Part shown: positions 51,727 through 61,141 of the stretch, one piece after another | Layout of the letters: every line of letters begins with the position of its first letter | How positions within the stretch are numbered: position 1 is the stretch's first letter | Assembly (NCBI GenBank): GCA_964006375.1 | Contig: OZ023266.1 | Coordinates: 19,662,590 to 19,726,589 of the forward strand | Direction of reading: 5' to 3' | DNA length: 64,000 nt | Source of the DNA: Tillus elongatus | Taxonomy: Eukaryota; Arthropoda; Insecta; Coleoptera; Cleridae | Translations under genes and position numbers: made by a program | The notes under the pieces: model-generated | Told to the model about the DNA's origin: nothing | What the model saw: only the letters and a program-made list of their open reading frames with translations | Database searches by the model: none

Positions 51727-54700
51727 GTATAAAAGCATGAATTTACTATAGTTTCAGTTTAATCACATTTGTTGTTTTCCAGAGTTCTGAAGTGCAGTTC
51801 TTTGCTGCTACCACTTTACACACAAAAATTATGAAATACTGGAATGAAGTCCCAACAGATCATTATGAGTATTTAAAAAAGAGGATTCTAGAAGCTATAG
51901 TCAGCTATGCGATGGGTCCAAAGATAGTTCTCAACAGATTATGTATAACGGTAAGTTGTTAAAAAGCTTTTGTTATTTATCTTTGCAATACTGTATTTTT
52001 CAAAAAATAACTATCTTGCCCTGCTGTAATTCATTCAAAAAGTGTATTCTGTTCTTATAATAGTTACCCTGGCCATAAACTTATAAAAACTATAACAAGT
52101 TATAGATTTAAAGTTGTATGCTTTTATAATTTTATTGAGGTATATATTTTTTTTTACAGAAATTGCCTTCAGTAATGTTACACTAAATTATATTTTTCAC
52201 AAAAATTCGACCACTTTTTTTTACAATAACTTACTAAACATTTACTATTAATTACCAAAATATCACACAAATCTTACAAACATAAGTTCCACAGAAACAC
52301 TAAAAACATTTATGCGAAAACTTTTAAAATTCAGCCACTATTTGAGTGTGCCCGTATACGGCAGCTCGATTTTTTTGACGAGTAATACAAACAAAAACTC
52401 TCTGAATACGTCATTTTCATTGGGCTCCGCTATCTATTGATAAAAACGCTGTTTCACAATTTGTGATGTGTTTAAAATATGTGCCAAAAACATGAAAAGT
52501 TGTAATACAATTGAAATAACTCAAAAACGATGAACGATATCAATTTTTTTTCTTACAAACATGCATTATAATTCGCTGGTAAATACAAAAATACAATAAA
52601 ATAAGAGGGTGTTCTATTAAAAAAAAGAAAGTGTGTATCACCAACGACTTATGGGCCACCCTGTGATTGTCAAAATAAATTTATAAGATGCAGCTCGAGA
52701 TACCCTATAATTAACAAATATACTTTTTTGTCATATCTTGTATATAATAACGGATATATTAAGCTTTGCCGTAGAAAAGCGTCACCCTGTATATGTGTAA
52801 ACAGACAAAAACTGAAACTGATCTTGTCAATGGGTTTTTGGCGTTCTAGTTCGCGCTCATTTGAAGATTTAAAATTCATAAGTCGCGGTCTTAACAATAA
52901 CGAATTTTTTTTTTACGAAAATTTGCTAAAATAGACTATTAAACCATAAACTCTATAGCGGAAACTACTACTGAAGCATCAGAAAAAGGGTCTATTTGAA
53001 ATGGATTTTCTGAAAACATTTTAGTAAAATGGAGAACAATGATGGTTGAAGCTGAATATTAAGGCTTTGTAAAACACACTTCTTAAGACATATCGTCTAC
53101 GTAGTTCGTATTTGCTTCAAAATCGTTGTCTGAAAATTGCAAATGTTGACGTTTCAAATCGTGACTTTGACGTTTGAAGAAGAAAAATTATCAAATTTTC
53201 AAAATCTTTTTTCTGCTACTTCTAGACGTTTTTGCGTCAAGAAAACTTAACCGTTGGATGTAATATTCAACTAGTGTTGTTAATCACACAAAATCTCTTG
53301 TCCTTGTGCTTTCTTCTGATCACCAGTGGCACCCAAATTTTTTTTCTTAAAATGCCTATAACTTTTTTTCCTTTCAACTTAGATATATGAATTTTGGCGT
53401 GTAGGGTAAGTTGGATAGTAGAAACGTATGTGCCAAATTTGGTTGTCATAGCTCTTATTTTCGGAGATACGAAAATTTTCCGAAGGAAAGCCCAAAATTT
53501 TCCCGGAAAAACTGCTCCGATTTTCCTGGCTAACAAACTTATCCAAGCCACTCACAAAAGGAACGCACGTACCAAATTTTATTAAAGTGGTCGCAGTGAG
53601 GGGACCGGTATGGCCCACTCACAATCAAACCTAACCTAATCTAACAACCTAATGCATAACCGTTTTCTCTTATAATTAAGCCAAAATAGTAGCAGTGGTG
53701 GAGGCCAACCCCAAGCAAGTAGGCCACAATGGGCCCTTTTTGCCAACCCCAGCAACCATGCTCTATTCTTCCTCGGTTCCGTCGCCAAACCGTCTCGACC
53801 TCGAGATGATGGCCGTGATGGTCTTCAATTGGACGGTACTTACCTGATTCCTCTGCAGAGTCCTCGATCCGAACAAGTCTGCTCGAAGACTCCCAAAAGC
53901 CTCGCATTCACACATGTAGTGGTAGGACGTTTCTTCATCCTCGCCGCATTCCTGGCAAATGGGATCCCTCTATACGCCTATCAATGTGAGGTGTCTTCTA
54001 AGGGTGCAGTGGCCTGTCAGCACCCCAAGGATGCGGCGAAGCGTAGGTCGACTTCTTCTGAGTAGCCAGACAGCTTTATCTCTGTCCGGCCCCTCCACGA
54101 AGTCCCTCGCCTGCCTGCAGCCACCAACCGACCCCCAGTGCCTCTCCATTGCTTCCTCGGTCCACCTGTCTAAGGCGACAGAGACTGTCTTCCTACTTAT
54201 GCCTATCGCAGGCTCCGGGCCACAGAACGGCCGCCGGGAACCTTGAGAGATTATTCGTCACCTTATTCGCTGCTACGCCACAATGTCCCGGAACCCACAC
54301 CAGTTGCATCTCCTTCGTCCTGGCTAGTCCTCTGAGGGCGTCAGCGCACCCCTGAACCAGTGTTGACCTGATTCTGGCCGCGCAGACTGCCCAAAGGACC
54401 GCCTGGCTATCCGAGCAGATGTACACACATTTCTCGGGATTCCTCTTCACATCCTGTCTATTGGCCACAGACAGGATAGCATACACCTCTGTTTCGAATG
54501 CCGTGGTATATGCGCCAAGAGCATAGCTCTCGCGCATCCCCAGGCCCTCGATGTATATTCCTGTCCCGGAGGATTGTTGGTCCTCCAGCCGCGATCCATC
54601 GGTGAAACAGACCAGGCTTGCGGGCTGGAATGCAACCTCATTTTCCCTCCACTGATCCCTACTGGGGATCCTGAGGGTGTATGGCCTAGTCAACGTAATA

Positions 54701-55645
54701 TCGTCCTCTGCATCCCGCACCTTTATGGCGGAAATCGGAATTTCCTTTTCCACCTCCTTGGCGACTCTTGCATGCCCTATTACTGCTCCCTCTCCGCACC
54801 AGTTCCCTGAGTCTCGCATTCTAAGATGCGACGCCATAGCCTCCCTTCTGATACAGATGGGAAGCGGTGGCAGCATCAACAGGACCTCTAGCGCGGCTGA
54901 GGGTGTCATCCTCATAGCGCCTGTGATACCCAGGATTGCCAGCCTTTGGAGTTTGGCCAGCTTCCTGCTGGTAGTTTGGTTCACACCACACCACCACCAG
55001 GATTCTCGGCCTGACGATCACAGTGTAGATCCAATGAAGGATCCGAGGATTAAGTCCCCAGGTCCTCCCTATCACACGACGCAGCTGCCAGAGAGTCGCT
55101 ACTCCCTTCCTCCCTACTCGTTCTATTTGCGACCCCCATGTTAGTTTGGGGTCCAGGATCACCCCCAGATATTTGACCTTCCACACTAAAGCTAATGGTT
55201 TTCCAAACATCACGGGCGCGCTGAACCCCTCTACCTTCCTCTTCTTGGTAAATAGGATCATCTCCGTCTTCGTCGGGTTTACGGAGAAATTAAACCAAAG
55301 AAAGATTGTTTTTGTTATTTCTTGAATTCCTACAGGAGCAAAGAAAACCTAAAATTACAAACAATTATTGTTTGTTAATGTCTGATGATGTGCATAATTT
55401 GGTATAACTTTATAATGTAAACTTATAATAGTCATAGTTTAGAAACAAGTTTTGCATGCAATTTGCACTATTATCTAATTGTTTATTTCCAGTTGTCAGC
55501 TTATATAATTCATACCATTCCCACACATTGGCCAAATGCGTTTGAAGAACTAGTATCAAGTTTCCAGCCACAACACTTACCTAATGTGGAACCAGAAAGA
55601 GTGATATGGATCCTTCTAGAAATATTGACTGTGATACCAGAAGAG
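51574..55645 (+). CDS. Ipo13: Importin-13, first three coding exons (gene continues beyond window)
   Basis: Importin-13 is a karyopherin-beta family carrier that works in both directions across nuclear pores under Ran-GTP control. Exons are 51574-51726, 51783-51950 and 55493-55645, 158 codons, all phase 0 with GT..AG ends. The N-terminus MEFTVDNLEKAVTLFYRSEA and AHQWLTEAQNSTQAWSFVWE is the importin-beta N-terminal (IBN) domain. It is followed by HEAT helices (VQFFAATTLHTKIMKYWNEV, LSAYIIHTIPTHWPNAFEEL, RVIWILLEILTVIPEE). The order and wording match IPO13 better than transportin-3. Later exons were not found up to 64000. A full-length LINE lies in intron 3. Confidence 0.9.
51783..51950 (+). 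CDS. Ipo13: Ipo13 coding exon 2
   Basis: 56 codons following TTCCAG, with SSEVQFFAATTLHTKI and SYAMGPKIVLNRLCIT, the expected first HEAT repeats. Donor GTAAGT. Confidence 0.92.
52640..53230 (-). repeat. Dispersed repeat, family A/intron-2 type, inverted copy
   Basis: Includes GTTCTAGTTCGCGCTCATTT at 52845 onward and the block complementary to 3770-4150. Its left part has GGCCACCCTGTGATTGTC, an ACAGGGTG-type terminus. It is non-coding. Confidence 0.6.
53290..53585. repeat. Dispersed repeat, family B, copy 2
   Basis: Shares ATAACTTTTTTTC, ATGTGCCAAATTTGGTTGTC, AAAATTTTCCCGGAAAA and CCAAATTTTATTAAAG landmarks with 1908-2305 but has only one unit of the tandem block. Confidence 0.7.
53586..53650 (+). 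mobile_element. Tiny 3'-end fragment of the CCTAA-tailed LINE family
   Basis: GTGGTCGCAGTGAGGGGACC, GTATGGCCCACTCACA, then AAACCTAACCTAATCTAACA. This matches the termini at 13810-13877 and 42710-42782. Confidence 0.7.
53650..55310 (-). mobile_element. 5'-truncated RNase H LINE, I/LOA-like
   Basis: Minus-strand 55261-54821 and 54984-54193 encode the RT thumb (GKPLALVWKVKYLGVILDPK, LTWGSQIERVGRKGV) and an RNase H (VCFTDGSRLEDQ, AFETEVYAIL, ICSDSQAVLWAV). The RNase H ends WVPGHCGVAANKVTNNLSRF, where the last catalytic Asp has changed (usual NExAD-type box reads NKVTNN). Frames break further downstream. It is related to, but distinct from, the full-length element at 55888. Confidence 0.82.
55493..55645 (+). 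CDS. Ipo13: Ipo13 coding exon 3
   Basis: 51 codons following TTTCCAG. HTIPTHWPNAFEELVSSF corresponds to the alpha-helical region that includes the PDAWP-like loop in IPO13. Donor GTAAGC. Confidence 0.9.
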
Positions 55646-55876
55646 GTAAGCAAGTTTGTTAATCACCATTAAATGTATAAAAAAATCATTATTAAACGAT
55701 TTCTTAGCCTACCTTGTTATGTTCTTCTAGTTAGCTACTTTGGGCTTCCCTGCAATGAGTATTTGTATTTAAGACGTCCTGCATTTTAGTTCTTGGTTTT
55801 ATAACATCCGCGTGGTGACATAATAAACTTTATATCCAGTTTTTTTTTGGGATTAATTCATGTTACTGAATACATA

Positions 55877-55887
55877 ACGTATTACAT
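55877..55887 (+). repeat. Target-site duplication, left
   Basis: ACGTATTACAT, repeated at 61131-61141 immediately after the poly(A) tail. Confidence 0.93.
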
Positions 55888-56244
55888 GGGGTTAAGGAGT
55901 CGCGGGCCAAAGGACTCCAGGGGGCAAGCTGAGGAAGTGGAAATAACAACATAAACTCCCGATGAAGCTTTCCCCAAGACCGTCATGCGCGGTAAAAATC
56001 CGCATCCTGCACGAGGTGACCCTGCTAATAACTAAACATGACGGATCTAGACAAGGAGGTCGAACTAAACTCCCCCAATCTACGGTGTCACGTGACCCGT
56101 GCCTATGGATGGATGGCACCAGGGCGATGGTGTCGTGAACGGAACCTCTGGAGTACCAGGCAACCCTCCAGAGTAACCCGCCTTGCACCACACAGGGGGT
56201 TCTGATGGTGTGGACAGTATTTCCCCCATTCTCGTGGGAACAAC

Positions 56245-57402
56245 ATGAAGATTATAAATACATATAAAACCAAAACCAATGAGGCTCGAGGAGTGGCTCC
56301 GGCTACAGACTTGAGCCTTGAGTCTATCCCGGAAACGGAGACGAGCCAGGGTGCGGCAGCGGACTCTGGAGGTCCCACGACCGGCGTAGATACGGGGGAT
56401 CAGGGGGTAGCTTCGGCCAGAGACCTGTCCCCGACACCCAAGCTGGAGGCTGGGTCCCACCGGAGGGCGGCGAGCTCCGCGGACTCCGGGGGCCCCTCCA
56501 CCAGTGAGGACTCTACTGTTAGAGTAGAGGGACTGCCCCGGCAGTCCAAGCGTCTTTCCGGGGCGCAAAGAAAGAAGCTCCGGAGGGCGCAAAAAATGGC
56601 GGCCGGGACCTGGACGGTCGAGAAACCTGTAAAGGCGCAAGAGGGGAGTGCGGGTCAGAAGAGGACGCGCTCGAACTCTAGCACGCCCACTACAGACAGA
56701 CGTTCCAAAAGGGCCAGGGTGCCTGTAAAGGCGCAAGAGGAGAGTGCGAGTCGGAAGACGCCGCGCTCTGGCTCTAGCACGCCTACTACAGACAGACCTC
56801 CCAAAGGAACTAAGGCCGGAACACCGGCGCAGACTGGCTCTTACAGGGAGGCTGCGGAGGGCCTCGGGATGGCGGTGATTGACAGACGCCATCCTGAGGT
56901 CACGCTAGACCAGGGGAAGGCGGACCTGATCCAGGCTGCGGTGGTAGCTGCAGTGGACTCTCTTCAGGAAGGGGAGAGCCCGCCTCAGTTCCACCGGACG
57001 CGCCTGACGGGGGGCATCCTCTGGATAACCTGTGCCGGCCCGCAGTCGCGGGACTGGCTGCGGAAAACGATCGGGGGCCTCGGTCAGATTTGGGAGGGGG
57101 CGGACTTGACAGCCGTCGAGCCCAAGGAACTCCCAAAGAGACGCAAGGTCCTCGTACGGATCCCTGACACCGTCCCGCAGGAGACGGTGATCAGCAGACT
57201 TAAGATCCAGAACCCTGAACTGGGGACGCAACACTGGTCGGTTCTAAGCAGGAAGGCAGAGGAGAAAGGACAGACGCTCGCCTTCTCGATCGACCCGACA
57301 TCTTACAGAGCCCTTGAAGGAACCTCCTTCAAGGCATTCTGGGGCATGGGAAGGGTTAGCTTCCGCCCACTGGGGAAGCAATTAAGGGTTAATGGGACTT
57401 AG
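56245..57402 (+). CDS. LINE ORF1 protein (DUF4780-like)
   Basis: 385 aa. It would act as the element's RNA-binding or packaging protein, by analogy with other LINE ORF1 proteins. The N-terminal half is Ser/Thr/Lys/Arg-rich and disordered. It contains a 32-residue tandem duplication (nt 56626-56721 and 56722-56817; each unit has PVKAQE and SSTPTTDR). From about residue 228 a folded domain follows (GGILWITCAGPQSRDWLRKT, RRKVLVRIPDTVPQ, QHWSVLSRKAEEKGQTLAFS, GMGRVSFRPLGKQL) that resembles DUF4780. No CCHC zinc knuckles are visible, which is unusual compared with I, R1 and jockey ORF1 proteins. Confidence 0.82.
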   Translation: MKIINTYKTKTNEARGVAPATDLSLESIPETETSQGAAADSGGPTTGVDTGDQGVASARDLSPTPKLEAGSHRRAASSADSGGPSTSEDSTVRVEGLPRQSKRLSGAQRKKLRRAQKMAAGTWTVEKPVKAQEGSAGQKRTRSNSSTPTTDRRSKRARVPVKAQEESASRKTPRSGSSTPTTDRPPKGTKAGTPAQTGSYREAAEGLGMAVIDRRHPEVTLDQGKADLIQAAVVAAVDSLQEGESPPQFHRTRLTGGILWITCAGPQSRDWLRKTIGGLGQIWEGADLTAVEPKELPKRRKVLVRIPDTVPQETVISRLKIQNPELGTQHWSVLSRKAEEKGQTLAFSIDPTSYRALEGTSFKAFWGMGRVSFRPLGKQLRVNGT

Positions 57403-60400
57403 GTTCCTTCAGGTCAACCTCCAACACAGTAGGGCAGCCACGGCCGGACTACTAATGGCTCTGAGGAACACGGATGTGGCCCTCATCCAGGAACCGTACT
57501 CCTACAAAGGAGAGATCAAGGGACTCGGCGGAGCTAATGGAAAGCTCATCTACAGCAGGTCCAGCGAGAATCCGAGGGCCTGCATTTTTGTCAGGGAAGG
57601 GATAGAGTTTCTCCCTCTAATGAATTTCTGTTCCAGGGACCTGGCAACGATCAAAATCCGATGTGGAGGAGCGGATGGGCTGAGGGACATTACTGTCGCG
57701 TCAGCCTATCTGCCAGGGGACAGCACGGACCCTCCTCCACCCAACGAATTGGAGCAGCTGATGGTGGGTAGCAGAGCAGGTGGATGGCAGACCATCATCG
57801 GCATGGATGCGAATGCGCACCATGAGTTGTGGGGTAGCTCGGACACAAACTCTAGGGGTGAGGCACTTTTACAATTCTTTATGAAATTTAATTTAGACAT
57901 ATTGAATAGAGGTAATAAACCGACATTCGTCACAACACGGCGTGAGGAAGTTTTAGACCTAACAGTTTCCACCCAGTTTCTGGGTGACTTTGTTAAAAGC
58001 TGGGCTGTGTCTGGGGAAGTGAGTAGCTCAGACCACAGATACATCCGGTTTGAAATCGCCAAAGTCGAAAGAGAAACGGTATGGTACCGGGACCCCCGCA
58101 AGGCGGACTGGGAAGCCTACAGGGCAGACCTAGCTGTGGAACTGCGGGGGGTTGAGAGGGCCATAAGGGATTCAATAGACCTCGAGATTGCAGCAGTCCA
58201 ATTGCGAGACGCAATTACCTCGGCCTATAACGCCAACTGCCCCCTGAAAATGAGGGTGTCCACCAGGAACGTCCCATGGTGGAACGAGGACCTCAGGCAA
58301 AGGAGGACGCAGGTTCGTAAGCTGTTTAACGCGGCCAAAAGGTCGGGAGCATGGGATGAATATAGACAGGCCCTATCGACCTATAACAGAAGACTGAGGG
58401 ACGCCAAGAAGGAGTCGTGGAGGAGGCACTGCGAAGAAGTGGAAAACACGTCCGAGAGTGCTCGACTACACAAGATCCTGTCTAAGGGCCCTCAGACTAA
58501 CATAGGCTCCCTTAGAACACCCACGGGAGGCTTTACAAGCTCGGGGGAGGAAACTATGGAAATTTTACTCCAGACGCACTTCCCCGGCTGTAACATAATA
58601 AACCAATCACCTCCGGACTGGGAACACTCAGAAATAGAGGCGCCTTATAGGCGGGCATCTAGAGTAGACTGGACAGTCGCTAAAGAGGTGGTTACCTGGA
58701 GCAAAATCAGATGGGCCATTAACAGCTTTAAGCCATACAAATCGCCGGGATTTGATGGAATAATGCCCATCATGCTCCAACAGGGGATAGATATACTGGC
58801 GCCGGTGCTTACCCTCATTATGAGGGCCAGCCTGGCTCTGGGGTACATTCCGAGGGCATGGAGACTGGCCAGGGTTGTATTTATTCCTAAACCTGGGCGT
58901 CCAACAGACCAGGCAAAGTCCCTGAGGCCAATAAGTCTCATGTCCTTCTTGCTGAAAACAGTGGAAAAACTGCTCGACCGGCACATTAGGGGCGGTGTAC
59001 TGGAAGCATATCCTCTACACTGCGGACAATATGCATACAGAGCAGGATTCTCAACAGAAACAGCACTGCACCAACTGGTGCTGAAACTGGAGAATACGCT
59101 GGAGAACAAGGAGGTGGCGCTGGGGGCCTTCCTAGACATAGAGGGGGCCTTTAGCAACACCTCGTTCGGATCGGTTCTGGCAGCTGCCCGGGAGCGTGGA
59201 ATAGAGGAGACCTGCTGCAGGTGGATCGGTTCCATGCTCAGGGACAGGGCGGTGTTCACCTCACTCGCGGGAGGGACTCTGCTGGCGGGGGTCGCGGCGG
59301 GGTGTCCGCAGGGGAGCGTTCTGTCTCCCTTGCTCTGGTGTCTAGTCGTGGACGGCCTGCTGGGGAGGCTCTCGGGAGGGGGGTATGAGGTACAGGGCTA
59401 TGCGGACGACATTGTCATCATAGTCCGAGGAAAGGTCACACAGGCAGTGTGGGAGCGTATGCAGACTGCACTGAAAGTGGTGGAAGGGTGGACGGTTGAT
59501 CAAGGGCTCGGGGTGAGCCCCGAGAAAGCAACCGTCGTGCCGTTTACGAGGAGGAGGAAGTGTGAAAGCCACAGAACTCTCACTCTATACGGTAGGAGCG
59601 TTCCAATGGCCAGGGAGGTAAAATATCTTGGGGTCGTATTGGACTCTAAGCTAACCTGGAATGGTCACATTGGAAAAATACTGCGTAAGGCAGTCATGAC
59701 CTTAGCCGTCACTAGGCGGCTATATGGAAAAACGTGGGGACTAAGACCTAGTATGGCCCACTGGCTGTACACAAGGGTGGTCAGACCATCGTTAACATAT
59801 GCGGCACTGGTCTGGTGGCCTAAGGTGACACAATCCAGTGCCAAACAAAAACTAGGCAAGATCCAAAGGATGGCTTGCCTAGGCATCACAGGGGCCATGT
59901 CTTCAACCCCAACAGCCGCCATGGAGGTGTTGCTGGATCTACCCCCCCTACACTTCGTTATTATGGGAGAGGCCAGGCTAGGACTATACAGACTAGCCTG
60001 CAATGGTAGACTGAAGATCAACCCAGGCTTCAGGGGCCACTGCAAAATTCAGGAGATCGTGAAGGAACCCATGCTTGAAATGAGGTCAGACTTCGCGAGC
60101 CCGCGAATGTGCAGGGAAAACAACTTCACAGTGGAAATCCCTGATCGCGGGGCATGGCGGGAGGAGACACCGGGCATACCACGGGACGCGCTCGTCTGGT
60201 TCACGGACGGATCTGGCGGGGAGCGTGGGACGGGGGCAGGTGTTTACTCGGAAGGACCGAGGGTAAGTCACAGTATTTCCCTCGGAGCCCATGCAACGGT
60301 GTTTCAGGCCGAGATGTACGCCATCCTGCACTGTGTGCGGGAGAACAAGAGGAGGGGCTACACCAACAAGCGGATCCTCATAGCCACAGACAGCCAGGCA

Positions 60401-61036
60401 GCCCTTAAGGCACTAAGTAGCCCACGGGTAAATTCCTGGCTGGTGAGTGAGTGCCGAGACGAGACGAGCGACCTGGCTGGGCAGAATGAGGTGACCCTCA
60501 TCTGGGTGCCGGGTCACTCGGGGGTCAAAGGCAATGAAGAAGCTGACAGTCTCGCAAAGAGGGGGTCAGCAGAACCATTTATGGGACCAGAACCGGCTCT
60601 GGGCGTGTCAAAGAGCACTGCCAGGGGAGCCATTAAGTCCTGGGTCAGAAACCAACACAAGGTGTACTGGGCGGACTGTCCAGGGCTCAGACATGGGAAG
60701 TCAATAATTGACGGACCCAGTTCAAAGAGAGCTGTGGAGCTGCTAAACCTTAGCAGAGGACAGCTCAGAAACACAACAGGTCTCTTGACGGGACACATGG
60801 CCGTCAAGAAACACCTACATAAAATGGGGCGGTTCGAAGGAGACCTCGCATGCAGACTCTGCGGCGAGGGGGAGGAATCAGCCCAGCACATCTTGTGCGA
60901 GTGTATAGCTCTGGACCGGAAAAGACAACTGATCTACGGTCACTCTAGACCGGAGACAGAGCAATATAAAACTTCACCCTACCAATCGCTGTGCAGACTA
61001 GTTCAAGGCACAGTGATTTTGGAATGGGTGGAGTAA
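57392..61036 (+). CDS. LINE ORF2 polyprotein: AP endonuclease, RT, RNase H
   Basis: 1214 aa performing target-primed reverse transcription. The endonuclease (residues 1-225) has FLQVNLQHSRAAT, IQEPYSYK, GMDANAHHELWGS (D139, N141) and SSDHRYIRF (D214, H215). The RT has FKPYKSPGFDGIMP, SLRPISLMSFLLKTVEKLL, AFLDIEGAFSN (D582), AAGCPQGSVLSPLLWCLVVD and GYADDIVII (D672, D673). RNase H has WFTDGSGG (D939), QAEMYAIL (E974), IATDSQAALK (D1000) and GVKGNEEADSLAKRG (D1052). A C-terminal Cys/His motif CRLCGEGEESAQHILCEC follows. All catalytic residues I looked for are present. RNase H excludes typical R1 and jockey members and fits the LOA or I groups. Confidence 0.94.
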   Translation: MGLRFLQVNLQHSRAATAGLLMALRNTDVALIQEPYSYKGEIKGLGGANGKLIYSRSSENPRACIFVREGIEFLPLMNFCSRDLATIKIRCGGADGLRDITVASAYLPGDSTDPPPPNELEQLMVGSRAGGWQTIIGMDANAHHELWGSSDTNSRGEALLQFFMKFNLDILNRGNKPTFVTTRREEVLDLTVSTQFLGDFVKSWAVSGEVSSSDHRYIRFEIAKVERETVWYRDPRKADWEAYRADLAVELRGVERAIRDSIDLEIAAVQLRDAITSAYNANCPLKMRVSTRNVPWWNEDLRQRRTQVRKLFNAAKRSGAWDEYRQALSTYNRRLRDAKKESWRRHCEEVENTSESARLHKILSKGPQTNIGSLRTPTGGFTSSGEETMEILLQTHFPGCNIINQSPPDWEHSEIEAPYRRASRVDWTVAKEVVTWSKIRWAINSFKPYKSPGFDGIMPIMLQQGIDILAPVLTLIMRASLALGYIPRAWRLARVVFIPKPGRPTDQAKSLRPISLMSFLLKTVEKLLDRHIRGGVLEAYPLHCGQYAYRAGFSTETALHQLVLKLENTLENKEVALGAFLDIEGAFSNTSFGSVLAAARERGIEETCCRWIGSMLRDRAVFTSLAGGTLLAGVAAGCPQGSVLSPLLWCLVVDGLLGRLSGGGYEVQGYADDIVIIVRGKVTQAVWERMQTALKVVEGWTVDQGLGVSPEKATVVPFTRRRKCESHRTLTLYGRSVPMAREVKYLGVVLDSKLTWNGHIGKILRKAVMTLAVTRRLYGKTWGLRPSMAHWLYTRVVRPSLTYAALVWWPKVTQSSAKQKLGKIQRMACLGITGAMSSTPTAAMEVLLDLPPLHFVIMGEARLGLYRLACNGRLKINPGFRGHCKIQEIVKEPMLEMRSDFASPRMCRENNFTVEIPDRGAWREETPGIPRDALVWFTDGSGGERGTGAGVYSEGPRVSHSISLGAHATVFQAEMYAILHCVRENKRRGYTNKRILIATDSQAALKALSSPRVNSWLVSECRDETSDLAGQNEVTLIWVPGHSGVKGNEEADSLAKRGSAEPFMGPEPALGVSKSTARGAIKSWVRNQHKVYWADCPGLRHGKSIIDGPSSKRAVELLNLSRGQLRNTTGLLTGHMAVKKHLHKMGRFEGDLACRLCGEGEESAQHILCECIALDRKRQLIYGHSRPETEQYKTSPYQSLCRLVQGTVILEWVE

Positions 61037-61130
61037 GACTAGGGGTATGCACAATCAACCAAGGGTTGCGGTGCTATCGGGGCGGCAAGGCCGCGGACGA
61101 GCCCTGAGGGAACAAAAAAAAAAAAAAAAA

Positions 61131-61141
61131 ACGTATTACAT
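61131..61141 (+). repeat. Target-site duplication, right
   Basis: ACGTATTACAT directly after the A tail, matching 55877-55887. Confidence 0.93.

Larger units (their letters stand above)
55888..61130 (+). mobile_element. Full-length LOA/I-like LINE with both ORFs open
   Basis: 5243 bp bounded by an 11-bp target duplication (55877-55887 and 61131-61141) and ending in a poly(A) of about 18. The parts are a 357-bp 5' UTR, ORF1 (56245-57402), ORF2 (57392-61036) overlapping ORF1 by 11 bases in another frame, and a short 3' UTR containing CTATCGGGGCGGCAAGG and GCCCTGAGGGAAC. It is GC-richer than the surrounding intron. Having no stop or frameshift and a perfect duplication suggests a recent insertion that may be active. 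It is sense-oriented in Ipo13 intron 3. Confidence 0.95.

Noticed and set aside
54677..55144. A 155-aa plus-strand frame
   Set aside because: It is antisense to the RT thumb and RNase H of the minus-strand LINE.
56080..56892. A 270-aa minus-strand frame
   Set aside because: It lies opposite LINE ORF1 in GC-rich, repeat-containing sequence and has no recognisable domain.
57392..61036. Host gene for a 1214-aa protein
   Set aside because: Endonuclease, RT and RNase H motifs, the A tail and a target duplication show it is a retrotransposon ORF.
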